Below, piece after piece: positions 50,101 to 61,255 of a stretch of DNA of 64,000 bases. Below the pieces are notes generated by a model. The model ran no database searches and was not told the origin of the DNA. It saw only the letters and a program-made list of their open reading frames with translations. Every line of letters starts with the position of its first letter. The stretch's first letter is position 1. Source of the DNA: Caprella mutica (Eukaryota > Arthropoda > Malacostraca > Amphipoda > Caprellidae); contig CANNZV010001053.1 of the NCBI GenBank assembly GCA_947561585.1, positions 159,910-223,909 on the forward strand. Direction: 5' to 3'. The position numbers and the translations under genes were made by a program.

Positions 50101-51153
50101 AGGGTAAGATTTTAAAGGGTTGTGTATAGAGTGGGTTATTGTTTGATTGTAGTGTTTGGTGGGGGAAGGATATAAAGAAGTTACAGAGTTGGATAGATAG
50201 GAAGTATAGGTATGTTTGGAGTAATAGGAATGGGGAGCCACTAAGGCAAATGGAAAGTAGGGGGGAGAATATGTGGGATGTTAGGGCCAGGTTAGGGATT
50301 AGATCAATTAGGACTAAGATAGAAGTGAGGGTACTAGAAAGGTTAGGGCATGTGATGAGGATGGGGAACGATAGGCAGGTTAAGGCAGCTGTGTTGGGGT
50401 GGTATGAGGGACTAGAAGGATTGGGGAAAAAGAAAGGTAGGAAGAGGAAGACGGGGCTGTATTGGAAGAGGTTACTTAGGGAGGCAGGTGTGGATTATAC
50501 GGATGTTGAGAGGTTAGTGGGAGATAGGGATGGGTGGAAGAAGATTGTGAAGGAGAGGAGGGAGCATTTGGAGCTATGGGAGAGGCAGCAGGGGCATAAG
50601 TACGAATGGGGTAGACGGGAAGAAAAGGTAGATAGGGTAGTAGCTCAGGATAGAAGGGAAGAGGTAGAGGGTTTTAGGTGTCACTGGGAAGGGTGTGACA
50701 AGGTATGTAAGTCTAGGGGGGGGGGGGGGGTCAGTGGTGCATGAGAAAAGGATGCATAGGTTAGCTGAGGATAGGTGTGGGGTAAGCTTAGAGACTGAGG
50801 GGGCTAGGAAGAACCACATGGAAACATGTGGTGGGGGGGTAGCAGTAGATGGGAATAGGAGGGAATGCCATAAGTGTAGGAGGGTGGTTAGTCGAGCAAA
50901 TTATGCTAGGCATGTAAGGAGTTGTAGGCAGGTATGGGATCCGGGGGGGCAGGGGTAGGGTTACATGTGGAGGGGGGGGGGGGAAGAAGTAGGGGTAGAA
51001 TTAGCAGTGAGGGGTTTTAGAACTAAGAGGGTTATGTGCATTTTTTGCAGGCGGGAGCAGTCGGCGGCCAACCTCGCTCGGCACCAGAGGGGCTGCGGTG
51101 GTCGGGAGCCGGAGGAGGGACCGCGCCCCTGACGGGGGCGTTTGGTCAGGAAG
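47105..51153 (+). mobile_element. Non-LTR retrotransposon (APE endonuclease + reverse transcriptase + C-terminal zinc fingers), inactivated
   Basis: The insertion is flanked by the 13-bp target duplication aatgggaaagact (47092-47104, 51154-51166). Its plus strand is strikingly G- and purine-rich. The AP-endonuclease domain shows TIVTWNLQRVS, SELNSD, GGDFNANVG, YELDGF and SDHRP (about 47530-48245). The reverse transcriptase (48975-50129) shows SAPGEDGVRISYI, VVPLHKKGDRNNRDNYRGV, NQAGFRRGRSTADATQ, ARGLREGCATSPVLFN and FADD (SLFADDTTI). Downstream are a LERLGHVMRMGNDRQVKAAV segment and then zinc-finger-like motifs: a C2H2 (CHWEGCDKVC...HEKRMH, across a poly-G frame change) and C2HC motifs CHKCRRVV...HVRSC and CIFCRREQ...HQRGC. 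At least six stops or frame changes break it, several at poly-G runs (about 47911-47931, 50716-50727, 50972-50982). There is no poly-A tail; the end is GC-rich. Confidence 0.9.
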
Positions 51154-52726
51154 AATGGGAAAGACTTTGTTCTTGACTTGGTATGTAAAAAAAGTTCAAA
51201 ATTGGCTTAATTCATTTGACAATATAGTGGTATCCAGGTTGATTAAGTCTAAATAATTTAATTATCATATGATGACAATTTTGTTAATGTAACTAACTCT
51301 CTATTCCAGTTGTTTCTACTCGACTGCCTTTTGCCTGTTGTCGAGGTGATGAATGCGTTGCAGGGTTCCTCTGTTCCTGTATGGAAAACCCTCAAGTGGT
51401 TGCAACATGTCATCAATCACCTCGATGGTATCAATTTAACTACGCGACAAGGGCTTCCTAGACTGCAGGAACATTACAATTCCGTAGTTGAGGAAGATAC
51501 CTTCAAAAATATTCCACTCAATGGTGGTGATTTGATCACGGAAGTAAAAGCAACCACAAGAAGGGAAGAACCGAAGCCAGGTAAAAAATTCGATAAGTCA
51601 TTTAAGTGGGTTGCCAGAGAAGTCAAGGATTGTAAAAATGATCACCTAAAATTCAAGAAAGACTTAGTCTCTAGTCTCAAAACCCGCATGGAGAAATGTA
51701 TTAGTGGTCCCATACAGTCTCTTTTAGACTGTAGGGACATAACTAATATATTCACTAAACTGTGTGGTCAAAGGGTGGGTTCAAAATCACCCTATAATTT
51801 AATTACTTAAACGAAGTATGGACTCGATCGGTTTGAAGAAGTGGTAGATTTTGTAAGTAGTCTACCCCATATACAGAAAGCTGAACACTTATCTATTGAC
51901 AAAATATTATCAGGTCAAATATATGATGCCATCAAGAGAGTGTTTGCTTCCTGTGTATAGGGTGAGCTATTTGTTGAATTTGGCTGCCACTTCTTCAAAA
52001 CGGCTGAAGACAACTCTCCTCTAAAGAAATTTGTCAATGATGATGACGACACAAAAGTATCAAAATTTGTGTTGTCATCAGATTGCCAATTTTCCATTGA
52101 GAAACACTTTATCATTGTATTGAACAACAAAGAATACAAAGTGTATCTCGATGAAAATGAGGTACTGAAAGCCATGTACAATAATAAAAGATTCAATTCT
52201 AAGCTAGGTTCCGAGGCCTGTGTTATTTTTGATGTCTGCTATAGTCTTGGTGGTAGTGAAGCCATCGCCGAGAGTTCTTACTCGGTGATGAACACTCAAT
52301 GTAAGGATGGAGGTAAAGATAATAGCACTCTTGATCTCCGAACTTTAATTGCTTGGTGCCTCCCACCAGCACATTCCTACCCCAATACTATTTCAGACAT
52401 TGCTAGCATCTACATAAATGGAGATGCAGCACATGATATAAAACGGCACAGGTCTCCCATTTATTATGGAAACAGAGACTTCGAAAAAATGGAATACCAG
52501 CAAGACAATTGACAACATGGTTGCCAAGTGTTCTTCAAGAGCATTGCCTTGGTTCTTTTGAATGAAGTCCCTTTGTTTCCTTAAATCTTCAAAGCCAGTT
52601 TTATTTTTTCATAATGTTTATTTCATCTATTTATCATTCTTATCATGTATATTTTTGTTTTACTGCTACTTCTTTCAGTTTTTCTAGTGATATAATTTAT
52701 TTTTTCAATTTGTTAAATTTTAGGCC

Positions 52727-52915
52727 TCATTTTCCTCTTTAAGTCCGTGAGTGCAGTCACTGGTGCTTTGTCCCTTTTTCCACATTCTTCCGTAAATTGT
52801 TTCATGTGGTAGCTATCTGCACCCATGAGTATTGTCATTGGTTGGTGATTTCGTTATGGAATTTTCTTTCTGACTGCTTCTTCCAATCCCCATGTATTAG
52901 GTGTAATGCATTTAT
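52727..52915 (-). repeat. Dispersed repeat family X, copy 5 (reversed, degenerate)
   Basis: cattttcctctttaagtccg, gtgagtgcagtcactggtgc and tttctgactgcttcttccaa are the family blocks in reverse-complement order. It lies just 3' of the hAT-like pseudogene. Confidence 0.7.
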
Positions 52916-55370
52916 TTATTTAATGTTAACTTTTTGATCAATGATGATAGGCATATCCACATTGATAACATATATTCCATTATATTTAACTATAATTTAA
53001 AGGATTTCTGTTTAAACATATTATTAGCTAGCATTGTCATGAGTATTGAATATCCATTTATTAGTCATACAAAATGTTGTCTTGTCAGTGACTCGGTACC
53101 GTCTGCACTGAAATGTTATTTTTGAGATAATGAAAGGGTAAATATGTAAAATATTTTTAGATATGTTTAAGTATAATGATAATATATTCACTAATACATA
53201 TAATTATGAATTACTGTATTGTATGACAGGGTATTGAAGTCCCATTGAAATAGGTATAATATACATATTTGTTAGCTTACAGCAGTCAATATTTAAATTA
53301 TAAAGTTAAAATATTAAATTGGAATAAGCAACATGATAAATAAATAAATTTTATTTATTATGGTTCACGCAGTGTCTCATTTATGTTCCTACATATTGTA
53401 AGTAAATGGTTTCGACAGTTGCGTCTGCGTTTTAGGGAATAATTTGGTTACCAATTTGTTGCTGCGTCTGATAGTCAGAATTAATGTGCGCCTCAGAGGG
53501 TCTGATATAGAATTCTGTGCGCCCACAGTGTAGTACTTTTCACACTGGCAAATAACATGGGAACATAGGAATTAAATAGGACTTGGGCGCAGGATTAATC
53601 CACAAATCCTGCTCTACTTTACAGACTGGCTCTGTTGGAGTTTTACAGACTTCAAAATTATATATTGGTAAATTGCTAAAAATTGTATTATCCGCAGCAT
53701 TTAGCATAAAGAGTTCATCTGTTAGCCTAACCAGTTTTCCAGACTGGCCACAGAGAATCTTGGAAAAATGTTCCATATTCTGCAGGCTGGGTACAGTGGT
53801 GCGCCGCTCAGCTTTTAGATACGTATCACGTCACCAGTTTGCAGAATGCGTCTCTTCTCCCGCAGAGATTTTAATTTGAGAGACAGTTACTCTCCTAGTT
53901 CCAGAGAATGTCCAATGTCGGCAAGCTCTTGCCGACATTAATCAAATTCAGAAATTCGTCTTTGCATCATATTGCCGACTTTGAATTTCCCTAAAACTCC
54001 CTCATAATTAATTGCCGACACAAAATCCCTCAGAAGACTCAAAAACGAAAATAACTGCACTAGGCAAATCAGCTTGGTCAGCTATAAACACTGAACAGTC
54101 TAAACAGTATACGTATCTAAAAGTCTTAAGTGATCATCATCACGTAGCATCAATGTGACCATGTGACGTCATCAAATTGCGCTGAAGTTGTAACTGGTAT
54201 GTTCATCATAATAATACGTCATAATAACGTCACTGAAGTGATTGAACAAGTTCTAAATACCAAAACATGTTCTTATGTTTTCCCCACCAATTTGCCGGCC
54301 CATTTGAAGGGTATTTACAAGGTATAGTACCGTATATAATGTGAAATCTGTATCTTTGTTATTATATTATCAAAAATGTATTAGGTATATATGGTAAAAC
54401 TCATTTAAATAACCTGTTTAACCTCATAGTTTATACCTACCAGTTAGTGGCAGTTACCACTTAGGTACCACCGTACCATGTTACATACAGTAACCTACCT
54501 AATAATTATTATTTAACTTTCATTCTAATTGGTAGGTATCCATAGGTCATTATAATTTATACCTAACCTTCAGGTATCTTGGATGCACATTAAAATGAAA
54601 GTTCAATAATTACTACTTATAGGTATACTCTTATCTTACATGACCAAAAATGTGGAACCGTTTGATAATTCGGAACTTACCCAATGCACTAAAGAATTAT
54701 AGAAACAAACTACCAAGGTACTACATTTATATAGCCTTATATGTATAAGTATTAAGTACCTACATTCATTCAGTTTAAAATATTTACTCAAAATACCTAA
54801 TTAAACGAACAGTAATGTTTATAAACAAGTGCTTTATAATGTATCAAATTTAAATCTAAATTTTCCGATCGTATTATTTCTTAAATATTAGGCTAATTGT
54901 GAATACTTTTAAACATGTACAATTCCAGACTCCAGACAGTTGTCTGGACATGTCTAGAACAGAAAAACTTACATTCAAACATTTAGCTATACTTATAGTA
55001 GGAAGGTATTTTGTGTTAATTAGGTATTCTGTATCAGTATTACTTGATTAACCATTATTTTTAATAATCTGCTTATATTCATTGAATAGCTACCACTTTT
55101 TCTTTATTTACAAGTTTGATACATGTCTGAAACTGTTTCGAAACATGTCTGATATACCTACCTTCTCATAGAGCGTCATCCTGACAGCCATTTTGTTTTC
55201 TAACTTATGTACCTACGTCATGGTACGTGAACTTCTGATTTAAATATTTTAATCATACGTTTTTAAAACATTATAATTTCCTACTTTAACAATTTAACCA
55301 GAATCAAAATTATTCCCACCTATTTATTCATCATTATCATAATACGTTCTATGTAATTATTGTTATCTGC
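52916..55370. other. AT-rich DNA with MITE fragments
   Basis: Holds the 54-bp block 53841-53894 (copy of 42141-42194), a hairpin at 53914-53939 (aatgtcggcaag / cttgccgacatt, 2-nt loop) followed by further gccgac words, and a right-end fragment of the tagggtaagtt MITE at about 54630-54682. No gene is seen. Confidence 0.5.
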
Positions 55371-55546
55371 TAAGGAAAGTTCCAAATTATCGGTCAGTTC
55401 CACATCATCGGTCTTAGAAGAAAAAAACATATAGGCTAATGAAAATTATTTTACTCAACCTATCCTAGTGAAATAATAATTATTATATTGTCTTCTCTTA
55501 TATGATCGAAAATGTGGAACTGACCAATAATTCGGAACTTACCCTA
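55371..55546. mobile_element. Long-hairpin MITE, tagggtaagtt family, copy
   Basis: taaggaaagttccaaattat then cggtcagttccaca at the left; gtggaactgaccaataattc then ggaacttacccta at the right; interior AT-rich. Confidence 0.8.
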
Positions 55547-55690
55547 GTGTTAAACTTAATCGTATAGCCCTATTAAATTTTGGTATTTACTTTGGTAGTT
55601 AATATTTGTAAATAATGATGCTACAGTACTCAGCTCAACTGAATAATATTAAATTGAAATAGGTAGGAATACCTATAGGATAAGAATTAG

Positions 55691-55861
55691 GTACAAATTA
55701 TAGGGCAGTTCTACATTTACGATCGTATAAGAAAAAATAATCAAATAATATTAAATGGTATCCAGGTATCACTAGTACCTATTAAAATCATCAGTTTAAA
55801 TGGAAAATAATAATTTATCTTTGACCGAAAATATGGAACTGTCCAATAATTCGTAACTTAG
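55691..55861. mobile_element. Long-hairpin MITE, tagggtaagtt family, degraded copy
   Basis: The left arm is rearranged (gtacaaattatagggcagtt, then ctacatttacgatcgtataa); the right arm is intact (tgaccgaaaatatggaactg, then tccaataattcgtaactta). Confidence 0.65.
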
Positions 55862-55885
55862 ATACACTAAATAACTATAAATTGG

Positions 55886-56126
55886 TAGGGTCACGCAGGT
55901 AAATTGCGGCCCTTTTATTTTTAATTGCGGCCCTATCTAGAGAGTCTAAAACATTCTGAACCGAAATTAAATTAAAATGGGATAGTAGCTATCACAAGAA
56001 GCGCTATAATTTATTAATTGCTATAATTTATTAATTTAAATTTTTAACTTGTGTTTTGAAGCCATGATGTTTCTGTTGTAGAGGCCGCAGTTAGTTAGTG
56101 TGCCGCAATTTACCTGCTTGACCCTA
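55886..56126. mobile_element. MITE, family tagggtcacgcaggtaaatt, copy 2
   Basis: About 25-bp terminal inverted repeats, tagggtcacgcaggtaaatt then gcggc, against gccgcaatttacctgcttga then cccta. The same family as 42240-42462. Confidence 0.85.
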
Positions 56127-56369
56127 CCTACTGCCTAGTTTACAATAACGGATGGTACAAAAACTGTACAATGCGTCCAGATTGCATTCTTTGTGAATTT
56201 TTTTCGAAACTCGCTGTCTTCTAAAAGACATTTATATAGAGTTTCAAAACTTTGCGGCTCATCAAATGTGAATTTTCACTTGATCAAATATTCCCGGTCT
56301 GTTAATAAGTAACTAAATCTAGGTAGTAATTGCTCCTTCCACCACGTCTCGCTTTATATCCCATTGCTT

Positions 56370-57385
56370 GTAGTTTTTATCCCACAGCTCACATTTTTTA
56401 TCCCACGGCTCACATTTTTTATCCCACGGCTCGTATTTTTTATCCCACGGCTCGTATTTTTTATCCCACGGCTCGTATTTTTTATCCCACGGCTCGTATT
56501 TTTTATCCCACGGCTCGTATTTTTTATCCCACGGCTCGCAATTTTTATCCCACGGCTCGCAATTTTTATCCCACGGCTCGCAATTTTTATCCCACGGCTC
56601 GCAATTTTTATCCCACGGCTCGCAATTTTTATCCCACGGCTCGCAATTTTTATCCCACGGCTCGCAATTTTTATCCCACGGCTCGCAATTTTTATCCCAC
56701 GGCTCGCAATTTTTATCCCACGGCTCGCAATTTTTATCCCACGGCTCGCAATTTTTATCCCACGGCTCGCAATTTTTATCCCACGGCTCGCGATTTTTAT
56801 CCCACGGCTCGCGATTTTTATCCCACGGCTCGCGATTTTTATCCCACGGCTCGCGATTTTTATCCCACGGCTCGCGATTTTTATCCCACGGCTCGCGATT
56901 TTTATCCCACGGCTCGCGATTTTTATCCCACGGCTCGCGATTTTTATCCCACGGCTCGCGATTTTTATCCCACGGCTCGCGATTTTTATCCCACGTCTCG
57001 CGATTTTTATCCCACGTCTCGCGATTTTTATCCCACGTCTCGCGATTTTTATCCCACGTCTCGCGATTTTTATCCCACGTCTCGCGATTTTTATCCCACG
57101 GCTCGCAATTTTTATCCCACGGCTCGCAATTTTTATCCCACGGCTCGCAATTTTTATCCCACGGCTCGCAATTTTTATCCCACGGCTCGCGATTTTTATC
57201 CCACGGCTCGCGATTTTTATCCCACGGCTCGCGATTTTTATCCCACGTCTCGCGATTTTTATCCCACGTCTCGCGATTTTTATCCCACGTCTCGCGATTT
57301 TTATCCCACGTCTCGCGATTTTTATCCCACGTCTCGCGATTTTTATCCCACGGCTTGCGATTTTTATCCCACGGCTCAGATATGA
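56370..57385 (-). repeat. 21-bp minisatellite (tttttatcccacggctcgca + a), about 48 copies
   Basis: The period is 21, a multiple of three, so frames on both strands stay open through the array. On the minus strand one frame runs 387 codons from 57482: a hydrophobic leader MKFILIHALPNCISCCLRA, then EPWDKN(R/C) heptads, ending WDIKRDVVEGAITT. Unit variants occur in blocks (gtctcgcg; ggctcgcg; ggctcgca; ggctcgta), which shows local homogenisation. Variant bases change amino acids in every frame (R/C, P/T, N/K), so I see no sign of selection on protein. A real secreted repeat protein is possible but unsupported. Confidence 0.95.
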
Positions 57386-57844
57386 TATCCCCACGGCTCT
57401 TCAAATAACCTGTTGGTGAAATGGCGGCTCTTAGACAACAACTAATGCAATTTGGCAATGCGTGTATCAGAATAAATTTCATTAACTACCCATTATTCTA
57501 ATGAAAGATTCATCAGTAAGTAGTATCTATTCAAATTTGAATGTATTATTAAACTTATGAAATTGCACGAGAAAAAGTGACAGAGGAATTTCACGGTGGA
57601 TAATGGATATGGCAACACTGGGCCACTACAAGATTGGTTTGAAAATCCTGTTACGTCATTGGAACACAGTTGATTCTAAAAGCATGCATTGAATCAACTC
57701 TTACTTTATAGCATAGAGTTAAGCGTAAAAAATTGAAAGGTTAATTTTTTCTATGGACTGTAGTTTGTGTAATATGGACCTAAGTTTGTGTAGGTACTAT
57801 GGACCGTAGTTTGGGCAGTATCTAAAATACGGAAAAGAATTAAT

Positions 57845-59665
57845 AATCGGCGTGAGCGTGCACGCTCACGCCACTGTCTAAAAGCCGGAAAAAAGGAATT
57901 TGCGTGCACGCCCACGCAACTAAGTTGACTAAAATATGGAAAAGTGGAATTTTATGGAATTTCTTGGCGTGCACGCTCACGCAACTGTCTAAAATGCGGA
58001 AAAAAATTATTGGCGTGCACGCTCACGCAACTGTCTAAAACGCGGAAAAATTAAAAAAATGACGTGCACGCTCACGCAAATGTCTGAATTAAAATAATTG
58101 GCGTGCACGCTCACGCAACTGTTTAAAATGCGGAAAAAAAATAATTGGCGTGCACGCTCACGCAACTGTCAAAAACGCAGAATTTTTTTTTAAAAATGGC
58201 GTGCACGCTCACGCAAATGTCTAAATTAAAATAATTGGCGTGCACGCTCACGCAACTGTCTAAAATGCGGAAAAAAATTATTGGCGTGCACGCTCACGCA
58301 ACTGTCTAAAACGCGGAAAAATTAAAAAAAATGACGTGCACGCTCACGCAAATGTCTAAATTAAAATAATTGGCGTGCACGCTCACGCAACTGTTTAAAA
58401 TGCGGAAAAAAATAATTGGCGTGCACGCTCACGCAACTGTCAAAAACGCAGAATTTTTTTAGAAAAATGGCGTGCACGCTCACGCAAATGTCTAAATTAA
58501 AATAATTGGCGTGCACGCTCACGCAACTGTCTAAAATGCGGAAAAAAAAGAATTGGCGTGCACGCTCACGCAACTGTCTAAAATGCGGAAAAAAAAAGAA
58601 TTGGCGTGCACGCTCACGCAACTGTCAGAAACGCAGAAAAAAAAATGGCGTGCACGCTCACGCAAATGTCTAAATTAAAATAATTGGCGTGCACGCTCAC
58701 GCAACTGTCTAAAATGCGGAAAAAAAGAATTGGCGTGCACGCTCACGCAACTGTCAAAAACGCAGAAAAAATAAAAAAATGGCGTGCACGCTCACGCAAA
58801 TGTCTAAATTAAAATAATTGGCGTGCACGCTCACGCAACTGTCTAAAATGCGGAAAAAAAATAACTGGCGTGCACGCTCACGCAACTGTCAAAAACGCAG
58901 AAATTTTTTAAAAAATGGCGTGCACGCTCACGCAAATGTCTAAATTAAAATAATTGGCGTGCACGCTCACGCAACTGTCTAAAATGCGGAAAAAAAGAAC
59001 TGGCGTGCACGCTCACGCAACTGTCAAAAACGCAGAAAAAATAAAAAAATGGCGTGCACGCTCACGCAAATGTCTAAATTAAAATAATTGGCGTGCACGC
59101 TCACGCAACTGTCTAAAATGCGGAAAAAAATAATTGGCGTGCACGCTCACGCAACTGTCAAAAACGCATAAAAAAATTTAAAAAATAGCGTGCACGCTCA
59201 CTCAAATGTCTAAATTAAAATAATTGGCGTGCACGCTCACGCAACTGTCTAAAATGCGGAAAAAAAATAATTTGCGTGCACGCTCACGCAACTGTCAAAA
59301 ACGCAGAAAAATTTTAAAAAATGGCGTGCACGCTCACGCAAATGTCTAAATTAAAATAATTGGCGTGCACGCTCACACAACTGTCTAAAATGCGGAAAAA
59401 AAGAACTGGCGTGCACGCTCACGCAACTGTCAAAAACACAGAAAAAATAAAAAAAGGCGTGCACGCTCACGCAAATGTCTAAATTAAAATAATTGGCGTG
59501 CACGCTCACGCAACTGTCTAAAATGCGGAAAAAAAATAATTGGCGTGCACGCTCACGCAACTGTCAAAAACGCAGAAAATTTTAGAAAATGGCGTGCACG
59601 CTCACGCAAATGTCTAAATTAAAATAATTGGCGTGCACGCTCACGCAACTGTCTAAAATGCAGAA
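57845..59665 (+). repeat. Higher-order satellite built on ggcgtgcacgctcacgcaa, about 44 units
   Basis: Each unit has an invariant core gcgtgcacgctcacgcaa followed by one of three tails: A (ctgtctaaaatgcgg), B (ctgtcaaaaacgcag) or C (atgtctaaattaaaata). From about 58080 the tails mostly cycle as A-B-C trimers of about 125-130 bp, so this is a higher-order repeat. The core is far better conserved than the A/T-run spacers. Confidence 0.93.
57849..57872. repeat. Perfect 24-bp palindrome at the start of the satellite
   Basis: ggcgtgagcgtg followed by its exact reverse complement cacgctcacgcc. Later units keep only the right half plus the gcgtgcacgc core. Confidence 0.9.
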
Positions 59666-59830
59666 AATTAAATTTTTTGAATCAATTTTTTTGACTCAAT
59701 TTGATGACTCAAATTTTTTTGACTCAAATTTTTTTGACTCAAATTTTTTTGACTCAAATATTTTTGACTCAAATTTTTTTGACTCAAATTTTTTTGACTC
59801 AAATTTTTTTGACTCAAATTTTTTGACTCA
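59666..59830 (+). repeat. 16-bp tandem repeat, tttttttgactcaaat
   Basis: About ten copies, directly continuing from the last satellite unit; each carries TGACTCA, an AP-1-type site. Confidence 0.9.
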
Positions 59831-60029
59831 AATTTCTTGGCTCAATTGTTTTACATATTTTTCTGTCTAAATACATTTTTTTAAACAACTTTTTTTTTAA
59901 TTAATTCCTTCAAATATATTCTTTGAATATATATATATCTTTAATTAATAATATTTTTTTCTTTTACTATTGATAACCCATAAATTGTGATGGGAAGTAC
60001 ACTAGTTAGTGAGAATAAAATAGAAATAG

Positions 60030-60350
60030 AAATTAGCGTGACGACATATTAATTATTAAATTGTATACTATACTTTTGAATGGAATAATGTTTTAGCGTG
60101 AAAGAAACGTGCGTTACGCAACTTAGTACAATGATGACAGAAAATATAAATTGGCGTGACGATATCAATTGTATAGTTTGATATCGGATGGAATTATGTG
60201 TTGGCGTGATAGAAACGTGCGGCACGCTGCTCAGTGAAAAGATAACAGAAATTATAAATTATCGTGACGATATCAGTTTTATAGTTTGTTATTGGGTGGA
60301 ATTATGTATTGGCGTGATAGAAACGTGCGGCATGCTACCTAGTGAAAAGA
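60030..60350 (+). repeat. About 115-bp tandem repeat, three units
   Basis: Units share tggaattatgt.ttggcgtga, tagaaacgtgcggcacgct and agtgaaaagata, then ttataaattatcgtgacgat. The first unit is diverged. It shares gcgtg words with the satellite upstream. Confidence 0.8.
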
Positions 60351-60937
60351 TATACATTCGAATATTTATTATTAAATATTATATCACGCTATTGTTTTAT
60401 TTACACATATTCATTTTTCCGTTTGACTGTTATCATGTAGCGTGACAATATTATGCAATTAGACACTGTTTAGTTTCTTGCTCTTTGTCAACTTTTATTA
60501 CTTTTGTTCCTTTAATTTTTATGTTAGTTTCCCCTCAAACTCTTTTATAGAAAACTAATTATTATTTTCTTTGTTTAAAGAAAATTCTTCATCCTCTCTC
60601 TAAGCTATTCCAATTGATTACGTAAAAGTTTAAGTACCGTTTTTCTCTTGAAACTCAATTTCTATCCGTTTTACAGTAACACATTGTATTTAATAACTAT
60701 AAAATTATACATGCGCAACCCATAGCGGTAATTTCCGTCATGTTCCACTCTAATCATGGTAAAATAGCATATAATTACAATTATCTAGAAGTAATTTAAA
60801 AAAAATCACTTAAAAATTTGGTTATTAAAATTAATTGGCTGGAGATTATTTAATTGAATTGACAGGAATCAGAATTCATTAATTAGTTTGGTAGGTTGGT
60901 GAATTTTTATTTTTGCATTACGTACTGTAAAATCTGG
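60351..60937. other. AT-rich intergenic DNA
   Basis: Nothing recognisable is seen. Confidence 0.4.
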
Positions 60938-61255
60938 CAGCGCCGTTCCCCCGGAACCACACCATTGACCTTGGACCTTGGGTTCATCCCCCCATCATCC
61001 CACCCACCCCCCACCCCACACCCGGGTGGGGGGTTTTAGGTGGGGGAACCTCCGTCCATGCCAACGATACATGGAGGGGAGCTTGCGACCCCCCATCCCT
61101 CTGGCGGCGCCGTTCCCCCGGAACCACACCATGGACCTTGGTCCTTGGGTTCATCCCCCAATCATCCCACCCAACCCCCACCCCACACCCAGGTGGGGGG
61201 TTTTAGGTGGGGGAACCTCCGTCCATGCCAACGATACATGGGGGGGAGCTTGCGA
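60938..61255 (+). repeat. About 160-bp GC-rich tandem duplication
   Basis: Two near-identical units begin ggcagcgccgttcccccgga / ggcggcgccgttcccccgga. Both contain cccacccaccccccacccca-type C runs facing ggtggggggttttaggtggg G runs, so each strand has hairpin and quadruplex potential. Proline-rich open frames across it are by-products. Confidence 0.85.

Larger units (their letters stand above)
44285..52512 (+). pseudogene. Multi-exon hAT-like transposase gene, decayed and interrupted
   Basis: Exon segments: 44285-45414, 45498-45738, 45844-46196, 46352-46553, 46656-46769, 46965-47104 continued at 51167-51180, and 51310-52512, with GT-AG junctions in matching phase. The N-terminus has a Cys/His cluster (VCLHCIGDEC...HKASHH) that looks like a zinc finger, then a 13-residue repeat. 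The middle holds RRVMVPVGAPLVY, a DGQYIGSTGFGDR segment with a candidate catalytic Asp, and MTWDASHFINLAINDIRDG. The C-terminus has GSEAIAESSYSVMNTQ...LRTLIAWCLP, the typical hAT dimerisation-end signature. The layout resembles ZNF862/KIAA1586-like transposase-derived proteins. Breaks seen: a frameshift near 45065-45075, a TAA inside exon 1 (in IVSTSCHDFGKNNST), a frame change near 45560, TAA at 51808, TAG at 51958, and the 4-kb insertion. Regular introns suggest either a multi-exon autonomous element or a dead domesticated gene. No terminal inverted repeats were found. Confidence 0.75.
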
